34,208 bases of DNA from a virus: positions 1 to 34,208 of IMG/VR virus record IMGVR_UViG_3300025141_000385; one strand, given 5' to 3'. The first letter of the stretch is position 1; every line of letters starts with the position of its first letter. Shown one piece after another: positions 1-6,240 of the stretch. The notes beneath the pieces are model-generated. The model made no database searches. It was not told the origin of the DNA and saw only the letters and a program-made list of their open reading frames with translations. The translations under genes were made by a program, and so were the position numbers.

Positions 1-280
1 CTGTATTAGCACTTGAGTCTAGACCCGTTATATCCATAACGATAGTTGTAGTAATCAAGTCTCCTGCAACTGTAACATTAGCTTTATAGAGAGTGCCTGT
101 ACCAGTAGTAATACCAGTACCAGCGGTTATATTCTGCATTCTGAAAGCAGTTTCATCTGTGCTTCCAAACAAAAATGTCTCGGCATCTGCCAAGTAATTC
201 CAGTCGTATCCTAACGCTAGTCGGGCTAACCCTCTAGTATCACCCGTTACATCAGATAATTTAAAAGTATGTTTAGTCAT
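1..280 (-). CDS. Partial gene after the capsid region, unknown function (5' part only)
   Basis: An open frame starts at ATG 280 and runs off the left edge of the window, giving 93 residues. It begins MTKHTFKLSDVTGDTRGLAR and continues with a Gly/Thr-rich, probably beta-stranded stretch (around residues 52-92). A GGAG lies about 10 bases before the ATG, and the start overlaps the preceding gene by 8 bases, as is usual in this genome. I do not recognise the family. It lies downstream of scaffold and capsid genes, so a virion component is plausible, but that is inferred from position only. Confidence 0.7.
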   Translation of the reverse strand, partial: MTKHTFKLSDVTGDTRGLARLALGYDWNYLADAETFLFGSTDETAFRMQNITAGTGITTGTGTLYKANVTVAGDLITTTIVMDITGLDSSANT

Positions 281-509
281 TCTTTATTTTCTCCATGTTC
301 ACATTTATATCTGTGAAAGACATGCCGTTCACATCATCTTGAATATTACGATTTGTACGCCACATGGCTTGCTTTATAGATTTCTTAAAAGCTTTTGTTG
401 CTGAAGTATCGGGTAATGAAGCTTCAATTAGATTCATCACTTCTCCGACCATCCTTTTTGTCTGGATGTCCAGACTCTGCAACACACCATTTTCATATAC
501 AACTCTCAT
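273..509 (-). CDS. Small conserved head-region protein, paralogue of the gene at 3027-3239
   Basis: A 78-residue protein of unknown function. Its middle (about residues 19-33) reads RMVGEVMNLIEASLPD and is followed by a Lys-rich helix and an RN pair. The same pattern, RMVGxxxxLxEASxP, occurs in the 70-residue product of 3027-3239, so the two are paralogues within one head module. The protein is probably all-helical. The start has only a weak ribosome binding site (GGTGA). It follows the capsid gene after a hairpin, so it may be expressed less than capsid. A small head accessory role is possible but cannot be shown from sequence. Confidence 0.75.
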   Translation of the reverse strand: MRVVYENGVLQSLDIQTKRMVGEVMNLIEASLPDTSATKAFKKSIKQAMWRTNRNIQDDVNGMSFTDINVNMEKIKND

Positions 510-551
510 TATTCACCATTACATTACATCACATTCATTTAATTTAATAAT

Positions 552-580
552 GGGTGGGTAGATATAAAACCTACCCACTC
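552..580 (-). terminator. Hairpin after the capsid gene, possible terminator or 3' stabiliser
   Basis: GTGGGTAG and CTACCCAC form a perfect 8-bp stem around a 9-base loop, extendable by a G-T and a G-C pair. It lies 17 bases beyond the capsid stop codon. No clean T-tract follows on the minus strand, only AT-rich sequence, so it may be a weak terminator or protect the mRNA 3' end. Confidence 0.55.
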
Positions 581-596
581 CAATTATTTATTTGAC

Positions 597-1970
597 TTAT
601 GAGTTTAAGTCGACAATCGCACCCTGTACGTCAAACCTGTAAGCTCTGAACTCTGCCATTGTGTAAAGCAGACCTCTGACTACAAGTGCGTCAGCTGCGA
701 AGTAATCTCTGTTCTCAATATACTGAGTAGGTTGAGCAACAGCGATTTCAAGGTAGTCTGTATCCAAAACATAGACATTAGAGCCTAGTTTCGCACCTGC
801 AGTAGTTTCTGACTTAGTAGTGTCAGCATCTGGCAGTATTGGAATACCTTGGTAAGTAGCAAGAACTAGACCAGTTCGAGTTCCGGGGAAGGTCTTTTCA
901 GAACCTACACCAACTTGGTACTCTTCCTGTCCCATGTATCTTTGCTGTGAGTTTAGTAATCTTTCCAATTTGAAGTATTGGTCGTGACCCATAAGGATTA
1001 ACTTAGGTTCTCCACCATTAGTTCTTATTGATTGAATACAGTCATCAAGTAAGTTTAGAGATAAGTCTCTTCCAACTCCACTATTACCTTTTACAGTAGC
1101 AGCAGCTCCAAAAGTTCCTGATGTTCTGTTTGCTGTAGTTAAGTCGTAAGCTCCTGCGAATCTCTTAACACCAGCGTTACCAACTGTTGCATCGTTATTA
1201 ACTGAAACGATATCATCAATTGATGTTAAACCTGCTCTAGTTTGAACAGATAGGTTGTCTTCAACAGCACCAGCTGATAATGCAGCTGGAATTCCTGATA
1301 ATGTACCTAATGTGATATCATTACTAGAAATAGCTGTAACTGCTGGAGTGTTTGAAGTAGCTGCACCATCATCTACCAACATCACAGTGTCACCAATTCT
1401 TAGATTAGTTCCATCTGTCACGTTAGCATCACCAGTTCCTGAACCAGCTGCGATATTACCAAGTGTATTAGGTAATAACAATTCTTGGTTCATTTCTTTG
1501 ATATGATCAAGTTGTGCGTTTTCGTTTTCCAACGCCAAAACATCACCAACACCACCTTCTAATTGGGCAGTGTACATAGCTTTCACAGAAGCACCGAATG
1601 AAGTTGAGACAATCTTAGGCAAGCTAGAGATTGTTTCTAGGTTAGAAACATCGATGTCTGGTAGACTACCAGTCTCTGTAATAGGTCGAGACCTTTGTGT
1701 ACCTCTATCTGTTCTTACCCTCCAACCAACGGTGTTACCGAAAACAGTTCTTGGGATTGCGTTGAAAAATCGAGTTTGGTTGTTTAATGACTGCCAAACT
1801 TTTCTACCAAAAGTAGAAGTAAACACGTTATCCGCTGATGTGGTCGTATAGATCGCATCTGCATTTCCTGTGTTAGCAGCATTAAACGCCTTTGTAAGGT
1901 ACTCAGGACCGAATACGGACTGGTTTAGTCCCCTATTCGATTGAGCAATATATTCACTTAATGAAGGCAT
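597..1970 (-). CDS. Major capsid protein (HK97-like fold expected)
   Basis: A 457-residue protein directly after the probable scaffold, the normal place for the phage major capsid protein. The N-terminal part (residues 1-60) is helical and Asn-rich. Residues 65-150 contain an RTDRGTQRSRPITETGSLPD segment and the long helix expected of the HK97 fold. Residues about 180-245 look like an inserted beta-domain (LRIGDTVMLVDD, then VTAISSNDITLG). The C-terminal half has ILMGHDQYFKLERLL and ends in a beta-rich stretch, as in other phage capsid proteins. GGGAG precedes the ATG. It is close to the size of a two-domain capsid protein. The identification rests on position, size and overall pattern rather than on a single diagnostic motif. 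Confidence 0.85.
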   Translation of the reverse strand: MPSLSEYIAQSNRGLNQSVFGPEYLTKAFNAANTGNADAIYTTTSADNVFTSTFGRKVWQSLNNQTRFFNAIPRTVFGNTVGWRVRTDRGTQRSRPITETGSLPDIDVSNLETISSLPKIVSTSFGASVKAMYTAQLEGGVGDVLALENENAQLDHIKEMNQELLLPNTLGNIAAGSGTGDANVTDGTNLRIGDTVMLVDDGAATSNTPAVTAISSNDITLGTLSGIPAALSAGAVEDNLSVQTRAGLTSIDDIVSVNNDATVGNAGVKRFAGAYDLTTANRTSGTFGAAATVKGNSGVGRDLSLNLLDDCIQSIRTNGGEPKLILMGHDQYFKLERLLNSQQRYMGQEEYQVGVGSEKTFPGTRTGLVLATYQGIPILPDADTTKSETTAGAKLGSNVYVLDTDYLEIAVAQPTQYIENRDYFAADALVVRGLLYTMAEFRAYRFDVQGAIVDLNS

Positions 1971-2007
1971 ATTTTTGTCTCCCGATTATTCGTGGTTTAT
2001 AAAAAGT

Positions 2008-2856
2008 TTAAAGGTTCGCTATTTCGTCAGGCAAGCCTTCAAGTTGTCCTCGTCTTTTGAACTCTTGCATTTTGCGTAGTTCTTTGTAAGACAAGTTTGT
2101 TAATTGATCGACTACATCGTTTACAGTCTGAGCTTTCTTAATTGGAGTTTCATCAGCTCCAAATACGTTAGTCAACTGTGGTCTCTGTAATCCATTCTCT
2201 TCCTTGAATCCCATTTTTCGTAGTCTTGTCTCGGATTCTTCTTTTACAGCCTTAGATATATCTAAAGATGCAATTTGTTTCTGTAATGAAACTAATTGTT
2301 TCTGTAATTTCTGTACATCATCATCATCTTCGTCTTCTTCTTCCTCACCATTCATTGCTTTTTCTTCTTCTTCGTCTTTAGGGAATCTGTCTTCTTCATC
2401 CCCATTTTCGTCATAATTTGCTTTATTGAGTTTCCCCATGTAAGCTTTTTCCTCATCTTCTTCTTCGTCATCATTATCTTCTGCTTGTATAGAAGCCTGT
2501 TGGTCTTCTATTTTAGTTGAAGGGGTTATAGACTCAGAAGAATCATCTGATTCACCTATATAATTAGGTGTAGCAGTTGCTCCTTTGGTTGGATCTCCAC
2601 CGCCTACGGTTTTCACCTTTTCGCCGTCTACATCCATACCTTGATCTGAGAGTTCTATTAGTACTGACTTAGCAATATTCTTTACCAAGCTAGCGTGCCT
2701 AAAAGCTTCATTTTCTTGTTGAGCTTTTGCTATAGCATACTCATCGTCTGCGTCCATCCTTCCATCCATTTTCTGAAGCACTTCTGCAAGAGCCGCCAAA
2801 CCTAATGACGTACCTTCCATGTGCTTTTCAATCCTGTTTAGAATTTCATCAGCCAT
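2008..2856 (-). CDS. Probable capsid scaffolding protein
   Basis: A 282-residue, strongly acidic protein directly upstream of the capsid gene. The N-terminal 75 residues are helical (MADEILNRIEKHMEG onward). Residues about 115-185 are runs of Asp and Glu, with a DEEEDEEK-type composition. Residues about 180-215 form a coiled coil (VQKLQKQLVSLQKQIASLD). The basic C-terminal end (about 240-282) could bind the capsid. This acidic, helical architecture and the gene order are typical of scaffolding or prohead core proteins. No protease signature is visible here or next door, so the scaffold may leave the prohead uncleaved. The ribosome binding site is AAGGAGG, 6 bases before the ATG. Confidence 0.7.
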   Translation of the reverse strand: MADEILNRIEKHMEGTSLGLAALAEVLQKMDGRMDADDEYAIAKAQQENEAFRHASLVKNIAKSVLIELSDQGMDVDGEKVKTVGGGDPTKGATATPNYIGESDDSSESITPSTKIEDQQASIQAEDNDDEEEDEEKAYMGKLNKANYDENGDEEDRFPKDEEEEKAMNGEEEEDEDDDDVQKLQKQLVSLQKQIASLDISKAVKEESETRLRKMGFKEENGLQRPQLTNVFGADETPIKKAQTVNDVVDQLTNLSYKELRKMQEFKRRGQLEGLPDEIANL

Positions 2857-2861
2857 TTATA

Positions 2862-2943
2862 GCCTCCTTGTTTAAGGTTTAATTTATAAAAAATTACTTA
2901 TGTTTAACCTTAAATAAGGTTGGTCTAAGCCACCTCCGACCTT
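2862..2943 (-). promoter_or_regulatory. Structured 5' leader of the scaffold-capsid unit
   Basis: Read on the minus strand, four short arms alternate in sense: AAGGT (2943-2939), AACCTT (2921-2916), AAGGTT (2911-2906) and AACCTT (2879-2874). The ribosome binding site AAGGAGG (2869-2863) follows. Arms two and three make a perfect 6-bp hairpin with a 4-base loop. Arm three can instead pair with arm four, and the CCTT of arm four can pair with the AAGG of the ribosome binding site. Mutually exclusive structures are therefore possible; function is inferred. Confidence 0.35.
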
Positions 2944-2985
2944 TTTACAATTAAGTATAAAACATTATAATTTTATAGTCACTTT

Positions 2986-2996
2986 TATTATACTAA
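2986..2996 (-). promoter_or_regulatory. Promoter-like element TTAGTATAATA before the scaffold-capsid unit
   Basis: An exact copy of the repeated 11-mer, containing a consensus -10 box (TATAAT). It lies between the stop of 3027-3239 and the scaffold start, about 130 bases before the ATG. A second TATAAT lies nearby at 2964-2969. No good -35 box is evident. Confidence 0.55.
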
Positions 2997-3026
2997 TTTA
3001 AGTATAAATATAAAAAAATATAGGTA

Positions 3027-3239
3027 CTATTCAACGAAATCAGTATCAATTTCCCCGTTTTCTAACCTTAACATCTCATTTCTAAAGTCATATAAGGGAA
3101 CTTGTAGTAATTTTTTGAGTTTTTCGCATTGTTTTCCCTCTGGTATAGATGCTTCAACTAAATCTAATATTTTTCCCACCATTCTAGAATGTCTTGCGAT
3201 GATCCATTCTTGAGATTGTGATACTTCTAAATCTGACAT
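3027..3239 (-). CDS. Small conserved head-region protein, paralogue of the gene at 273-509
   Basis: A 70-residue protein carrying the same core as the 273-509 product: RMVGKILDLVEASIPE at about residues 20-35, then a Lys-rich stretch and an RN pair. It is predicted to be helical with an acidic C-terminus. GGAG precedes the ATG. It sits between the HK97-gp10-like gene and the scaffold. Two diverged copies bracketing scaffold and capsid suggest an ancient duplication. The function is unknown. Confidence 0.75.
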   Translation of the reverse strand: MSDLEVSQSQEWIIARHSRMVGKILDLVEASIPEGKQCEKLKKLLQVPLYDFRNEMLRLENGEIDTDFVE

Positions 3240-3254
3240 TTTGCTCTCCTCTGT

Positions 3255-3659
3255 CTATATATTAACGTAGTACCCTTGACTACCTATATTTGCGTTAGTT
3301 ATTAAAAGATTATATTGTCCACTAAATACATCTTCTATTGCTTGCTTTATAAAAAATCTTCCCTCAACAGGATATCCTTGTACTGCATGTACAGTTCCTG
3401 TTCTTGGATTTCTCCTATTATAACTGTTAACATACCCACCTTCTTCAACTAATTGGACATAAGGGGCAGAATCATTAATATTATACGAGATTGTATAATC
3501 TCCTTCTGTTGGATTAGCACTTGTAATAGATCCTGAATTTCTTAAATTACCAGTAACCACTGGGCAATTTTCTTGAGACTTAGTAAATATCTCTTGAACT
3601 GTCGCTTGGATAGCAGTTATCACAGCTTGTCTATATCGTTGTAGTACAATAGGATGCAT
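3255..3659 (-). CDS. HK97 gp10-like head-tail joining / tail completion protein
   Basis: A 134-residue protein. Residues 26-45 contain TKSQENCPVVTGNLRNSGSI, and further on come APYVQLVEEGG (about 69-79) and GRFFIKQAIEDVF (about 100-112). This order (P-V-x-T-G-N-L-R, then Y-x-x-x-V-E-x-G-G, then a late F-I-x-x-A helix) is the usual signature of the HK97 gp10 family, which acts at the head-tail joint. In this genome it lies in the head module rather than beside the other neck genes at 31.7-33.3 kb. The ATG has no Shine-Dalgarno sequence: a TATAAT box ends 5 bases before it, so the mRNA may be leaderless. Confidence 0.75.
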   Translation of the reverse strand: MHPIVLQRYRQAVITAIQATVQEIFTKSQENCPVVTGNLRNSGSITSANPTEGDYTISYNINDSAPYVQLVEEGGYVNSYNRRNPRTGTVHAVQGYPVEGRFFIKQAIEDVFSGQYNLLITNANIGSQGYYVNI

Positions 3660-3663
3660 ACTC

Positions 3664-3674
3664 TATTATACTAA
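3664..3674 (-). promoter_or_regulatory. Promoter-like element TTAGTATAATA directly before the gp10-like gene
   Basis: An exact copy of the repeated 11-mer. Only AGAGT separates TATAAT from the ATG at 3659, so a normally spaced transcription start would fall at or next to the A of the start codon. A weak -35-like TTAACT lies 17 bases upstream. Confidence 0.55.
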
Positions 3675-3685
3675 ATTGAACTTAA

Positions 3686-5044
3686 TTAGTTAAAAGTTTT
3701 TGACCAAACGTCAGGTAATATATCGTTAAATTGTTTATTAGAATTATCATATCTATTTAAATAGATAATTTCTTTTCCGATTTCCCCATATTTTGGATGG
3801 TAATATAGCACTAGTTGTCTTGGTTTATTGATAGCTTGGACTCGTTGCATAGCAAATTCATCTCCACCTTTCATACAACCACAGATGTGAACTGCTCCTG
3901 TTCCAATATCTATTTCATCTATTCTATGAAAATGACCTATCAATGCAGATTCAAATCGTTCAGGTACTCCGTCAAGAATATTATCCTGTAGCTGTATAAC
4001 TTCATCTTTCAATCCCTTTTGGAATGCCATAACATTTCGCATGTTACTAACACCTCTATTGATTGCAGTACCACTTCCAGCTCCATTGATGAAATCTCCA
4101 TGTGCTAGCAATATATCTCTGTTACATACATTAACTGTAGTCATAAATGATTTAGGAATATGGAATTCTATATTTTTCTGTTCAGCACAGAATACAGATA
4201 TCCATTGATATAACATGTAATCCCAATCCATATATTTGTTTTTCATAGGAGGTTTTCTAGTCATACGACCATGGTTACCTACTACACAAGGTACACGTAC
4301 TTTATCAAAATGTGGGGCAATTAACATTAATGCTTGAGCAATAAGATTAGCTCCTCGTATCATTTGTCCCATACAATGATCATTATTGGTTCTAGCAAGC
4401 TCTTCATGGATATCTCCACTAATCATATCTCCTAACATAGGAATTACAAGCTCTCCAACTTCTGCGGAATTACGTCTAAGTTCTGCTAAAGTAATTAATT
4501 GATTTGCCCAACCAAATAATCTTCTATTAAATATATCTATGTTATAAGCATTCAAACCCATCATCTGATCAGCTTCTACGTTATCTCCAACGTGAGTATC
4601 AGTAAGTGGGGCAATCATAGACTGAACACTATTACCTTTTATCTTTCCAGAGGGTTTTCGATGTTTATATTTTTTAACTTCTTTATAAGAGGGAGTGAAT
4701 TTTTTAATTGAATCTATAAGTAAATCTTCTTTAGCTTCTTTTTTGATAGAAGCTTCTGCAACTTTCTTCCAATATCTAGCTTCACCTTTGTAAGTTTCAA
4801 CTTTTTTTGCTAGTTTTGCATGAACTTCAGGAGAAAAATCTGCTTCCATTTCTTCCATGTCACATGATTGTTCTTCATCTATAAGGTCTACTTCTCTATC
4901 ATACCATTTCTGTAATGTGGTTCTGTGTACTTCTATACCCCATCTATCTTTTACCCATCGTGAAAGGGAACTCCATGTTGCTCCTGCCATTTTTCTTTTT
5001 ACTATCTCTTCTTTTGCTTCTTCTGGTATGACGAATGTTGTCAT
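3686..5044 (-). CDS. Metallophosphoesterase (calcineurin-like) with N-terminal helix-turn-helix
   Basis: A 452-residue two-part protein. Residues about 14-48 resemble a helix-turn-helix (ATWSSLSRWVKDRWGIEVHR, then TTLQKWY). A charged helical linker runs to about 135. The C-terminal part has the calcineurin-like metal-binding order: DTH (D149, H151), GDMISGD (D206), GNHGR (N257, H258), HGD (H315) and a later GHFH. The family hydrolyses phosphoesters using two metal ions; substrates range from nucleotides to DNA ends, and this one's is unknown. AGGAGAG precedes the ATG. It lies inside the head module, between portal and capsid genes, so late expression is likely. The HTH suggests DNA contact, perhaps during packaging. 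Confidence 0.85.
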   Translation of the reverse strand: MTTFVIPEEAKEEIVKRKMAGATWSSLSRWVKDRWGIEVHRTTLQKWYDREVDLIDEEQSCDMEEMEADFSPEVHAKLAKKVETYKGEARYWKKVAEASIKKEAKEDLLIDSIKKFTPSYKEVKKYKHRKPSGKIKGNSVQSMIAPLTDTHVGDNVEADQMMGLNAYNIDIFNRRLFGWANQLITLAELRRNSAEVGELVIPMLGDMISGDIHEELARTNNDHCMGQMIRGANLIAQALMLIAPHFDKVRVPCVVGNHGRMTRKPPMKNKYMDWDYMLYQWISVFCAEQKNIEFHIPKSFMTTVNVCNRDILLAHGDFINGAGSGTAINRGVSNMRNVMAFQKGLKDEVIQLQDNILDGVPERFESALIGHFHRIDEIDIGTGAVHICGCMKGGDEFAMQRVQAINKPRQLVLYYHPKYGEIGKEIIYLNRYDNSNKQFNDILPDVWSKTFN

Positions 5045-5064
5045 TATACTCTCCTGTGCTAATA

Positions 5065-6240
5065 TTAATCTTTAGGAATCCTCCTATTAGGTGGGTTCCT
5101 ATGCCCGTTTGGGTCTGGTCTGGGGCTTCTTTTAGTCCCATACTGTTTTTCTACTATTGGAGGGTTTTCCCTCCTACCTTCTATAGATTTTTTATAATGA
5201 TTTAAAAAAGGCATATTAATTAGTTTATCATCTTTTTTGGTTTTTGACCAGTCTGTTTCCATTTTTTCCATTGATTCATTAAAATTAATACCCCATTTAG
5301 AAGGATTTTCTTTAAAATCTTTTATTGCAAGATGATGTAATACGTCTAATTGTTTATCGTGATTTTGTTCAAAGTCATGAATAATTTTCTCTATCTCATC
5401 AATATTCTCTATTTCATCACGCCATGAGTCTTCGTCTTCTTCTTGAGTTTCATCATCTAATTCTTTACGCACATCATTAATTAAATCTACTACATAATCA
5501 CTTAATTGTGCAGTTTTTTTAAGACCGAAAGCTCTATCTTCTGCATTTTTTTCTCTAGCTTCCATCCATGATTCCATATCTCTTTCTTCTAAAGATGTTT
5601 TTACATTATGATCAGGAGTTAATCCTCCTGTTCTGCCCTTATCATATTTAGGGGTAGGATCTGATTTAGTAAGATCAAATAAATGTAGTGTCTTTTCTTC
5701 AGTATCTTTTAACCACTTATCTAATTTATCTGGACCACTAGCTTTCTTTTTATTTTTCTTATTTTCTTCTACTTCATTCTTTTTACTTTTATTCTTTTTA
5801 GTATTAGTACCACTATAAGTGTTAGTAAATATACCCGGATCAGATGCTACTGCTACAATATCACTAGCTCCTGACTCAGCTCCTCCAAAATCTTTATATA
5901 ACTTTTCTACTTTAGAATCTTTATCGTCTGCAGCTAACAAATGACCTAATCTAGCTTTTAAATGTGCTAGAGCTGATTTACTTTTTTTAGAATCCACAGC
6001 TTTATCAGCTTCTTTTTTATGATGATCAGCTGCTCTACGATGATAAGTAGCTCCTGTTTTTTTAGGATGATGTATGGCTTTTACACCATTGTCATAATAA
6101 TAAACTGTCGCACCATCAGGTCTTACTTCTCTATGATTATAGGAATGATCTTCGTATTCACCGGGTTCGTTTGGAGATTTAGGGGAAGCAGTTTTAGGTA
6201 CATTTTTATACGAGGCATCTTTAGGATTAAATTTAGGCAT
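5065..6240 (-). CDS. Highly charged hypothetical protein after the portal
   Basis: A 391-residue protein with an extreme content of Lys, Asp, Glu, Asn and His. It contains a His-rich segment at about 56-75 (HHPKKTGATYHRRAADHHKK), a Lys/Asn-rich segment at about 145-170, an acidic helical region at about 255-300, and an Arg/Pro-rich tail ending RRIPKD. The start overlaps the portal stop by one base (TAATG), implying translational coupling. I do not recognise a family. Position between portal and capsid genes suggests a head protein, an internal (ejected) protein or a fused minor head protein, but no catalytic motif is visible. Confidence 0.6.
   Translation of the reverse strand: MPKFNPKDASYKNVPKTASPKSPNEPGEYEDHSYNHREVRPDGATVYYYDNGVKAIHHPKKTGATYHRRAADHHKKEADKAVDSKKSKSALAHLKARLGHLLAADDKDSKVEKLYKDFGGAESGASDIVAVASDPGIFTNTYSGTNTKKNKSKKNEVEENKKNKKKASGPDKLDKWLKDTEEKTLHLFDLTKSDPTPKYDKGRTGGLTPDHNVKTSLEERDMESWMEAREKNAEDRAFGLKKTAQLSDYVVDLINDVRKELDDETQEEDEDSWRDEIENIDEIEKIIHDFEQNHDKQLDVLHHLAIKDFKENPSKWGINFNESMEKMETDWSKTKKDDKLINMPFLNHYKKSIEGRRENPPIVEKQYGTKRSPRPDPNGHRNPPNRRIPKD

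Noticed and set aside
364-561. Open frames on the plus strand, here and elsewhere (for example 1255-1506, 1570-1851, 11582-11857, 16035-16244)
   Set aside because: All lie opposite convincing minus-strand genes, lack good ribosome binding sites and have no recognisable protein features.
2204-2416. Plus-strand frame rich in serine
   Set aside because: It is the complement of the Asp/Glu-rich part of the scaffold gene; the serine runs are an artefact of the GAA/GAT repeats.
2335-2475. Tandem-like GAAGAA/TCTTCT tracts as a repeat element
   Set aside because: They encode the acidic stretch of the scaffold protein and are low-complexity coding sequence.
5036-5046. GAGTATAATG as another copy of the promoter element
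   Set aside because: The TATAAT here includes the ATG of the metallophosphoesterase and lies right after its ribosome binding site, so a start codon coincidence is more likely.
4944-5141. Minus-strand frame overlapping the metallophosphoesterase start
   Set aside because: It overlaps two well-supported genes in another frame and its Arg/Lys-rich sequence looks like a shadow.
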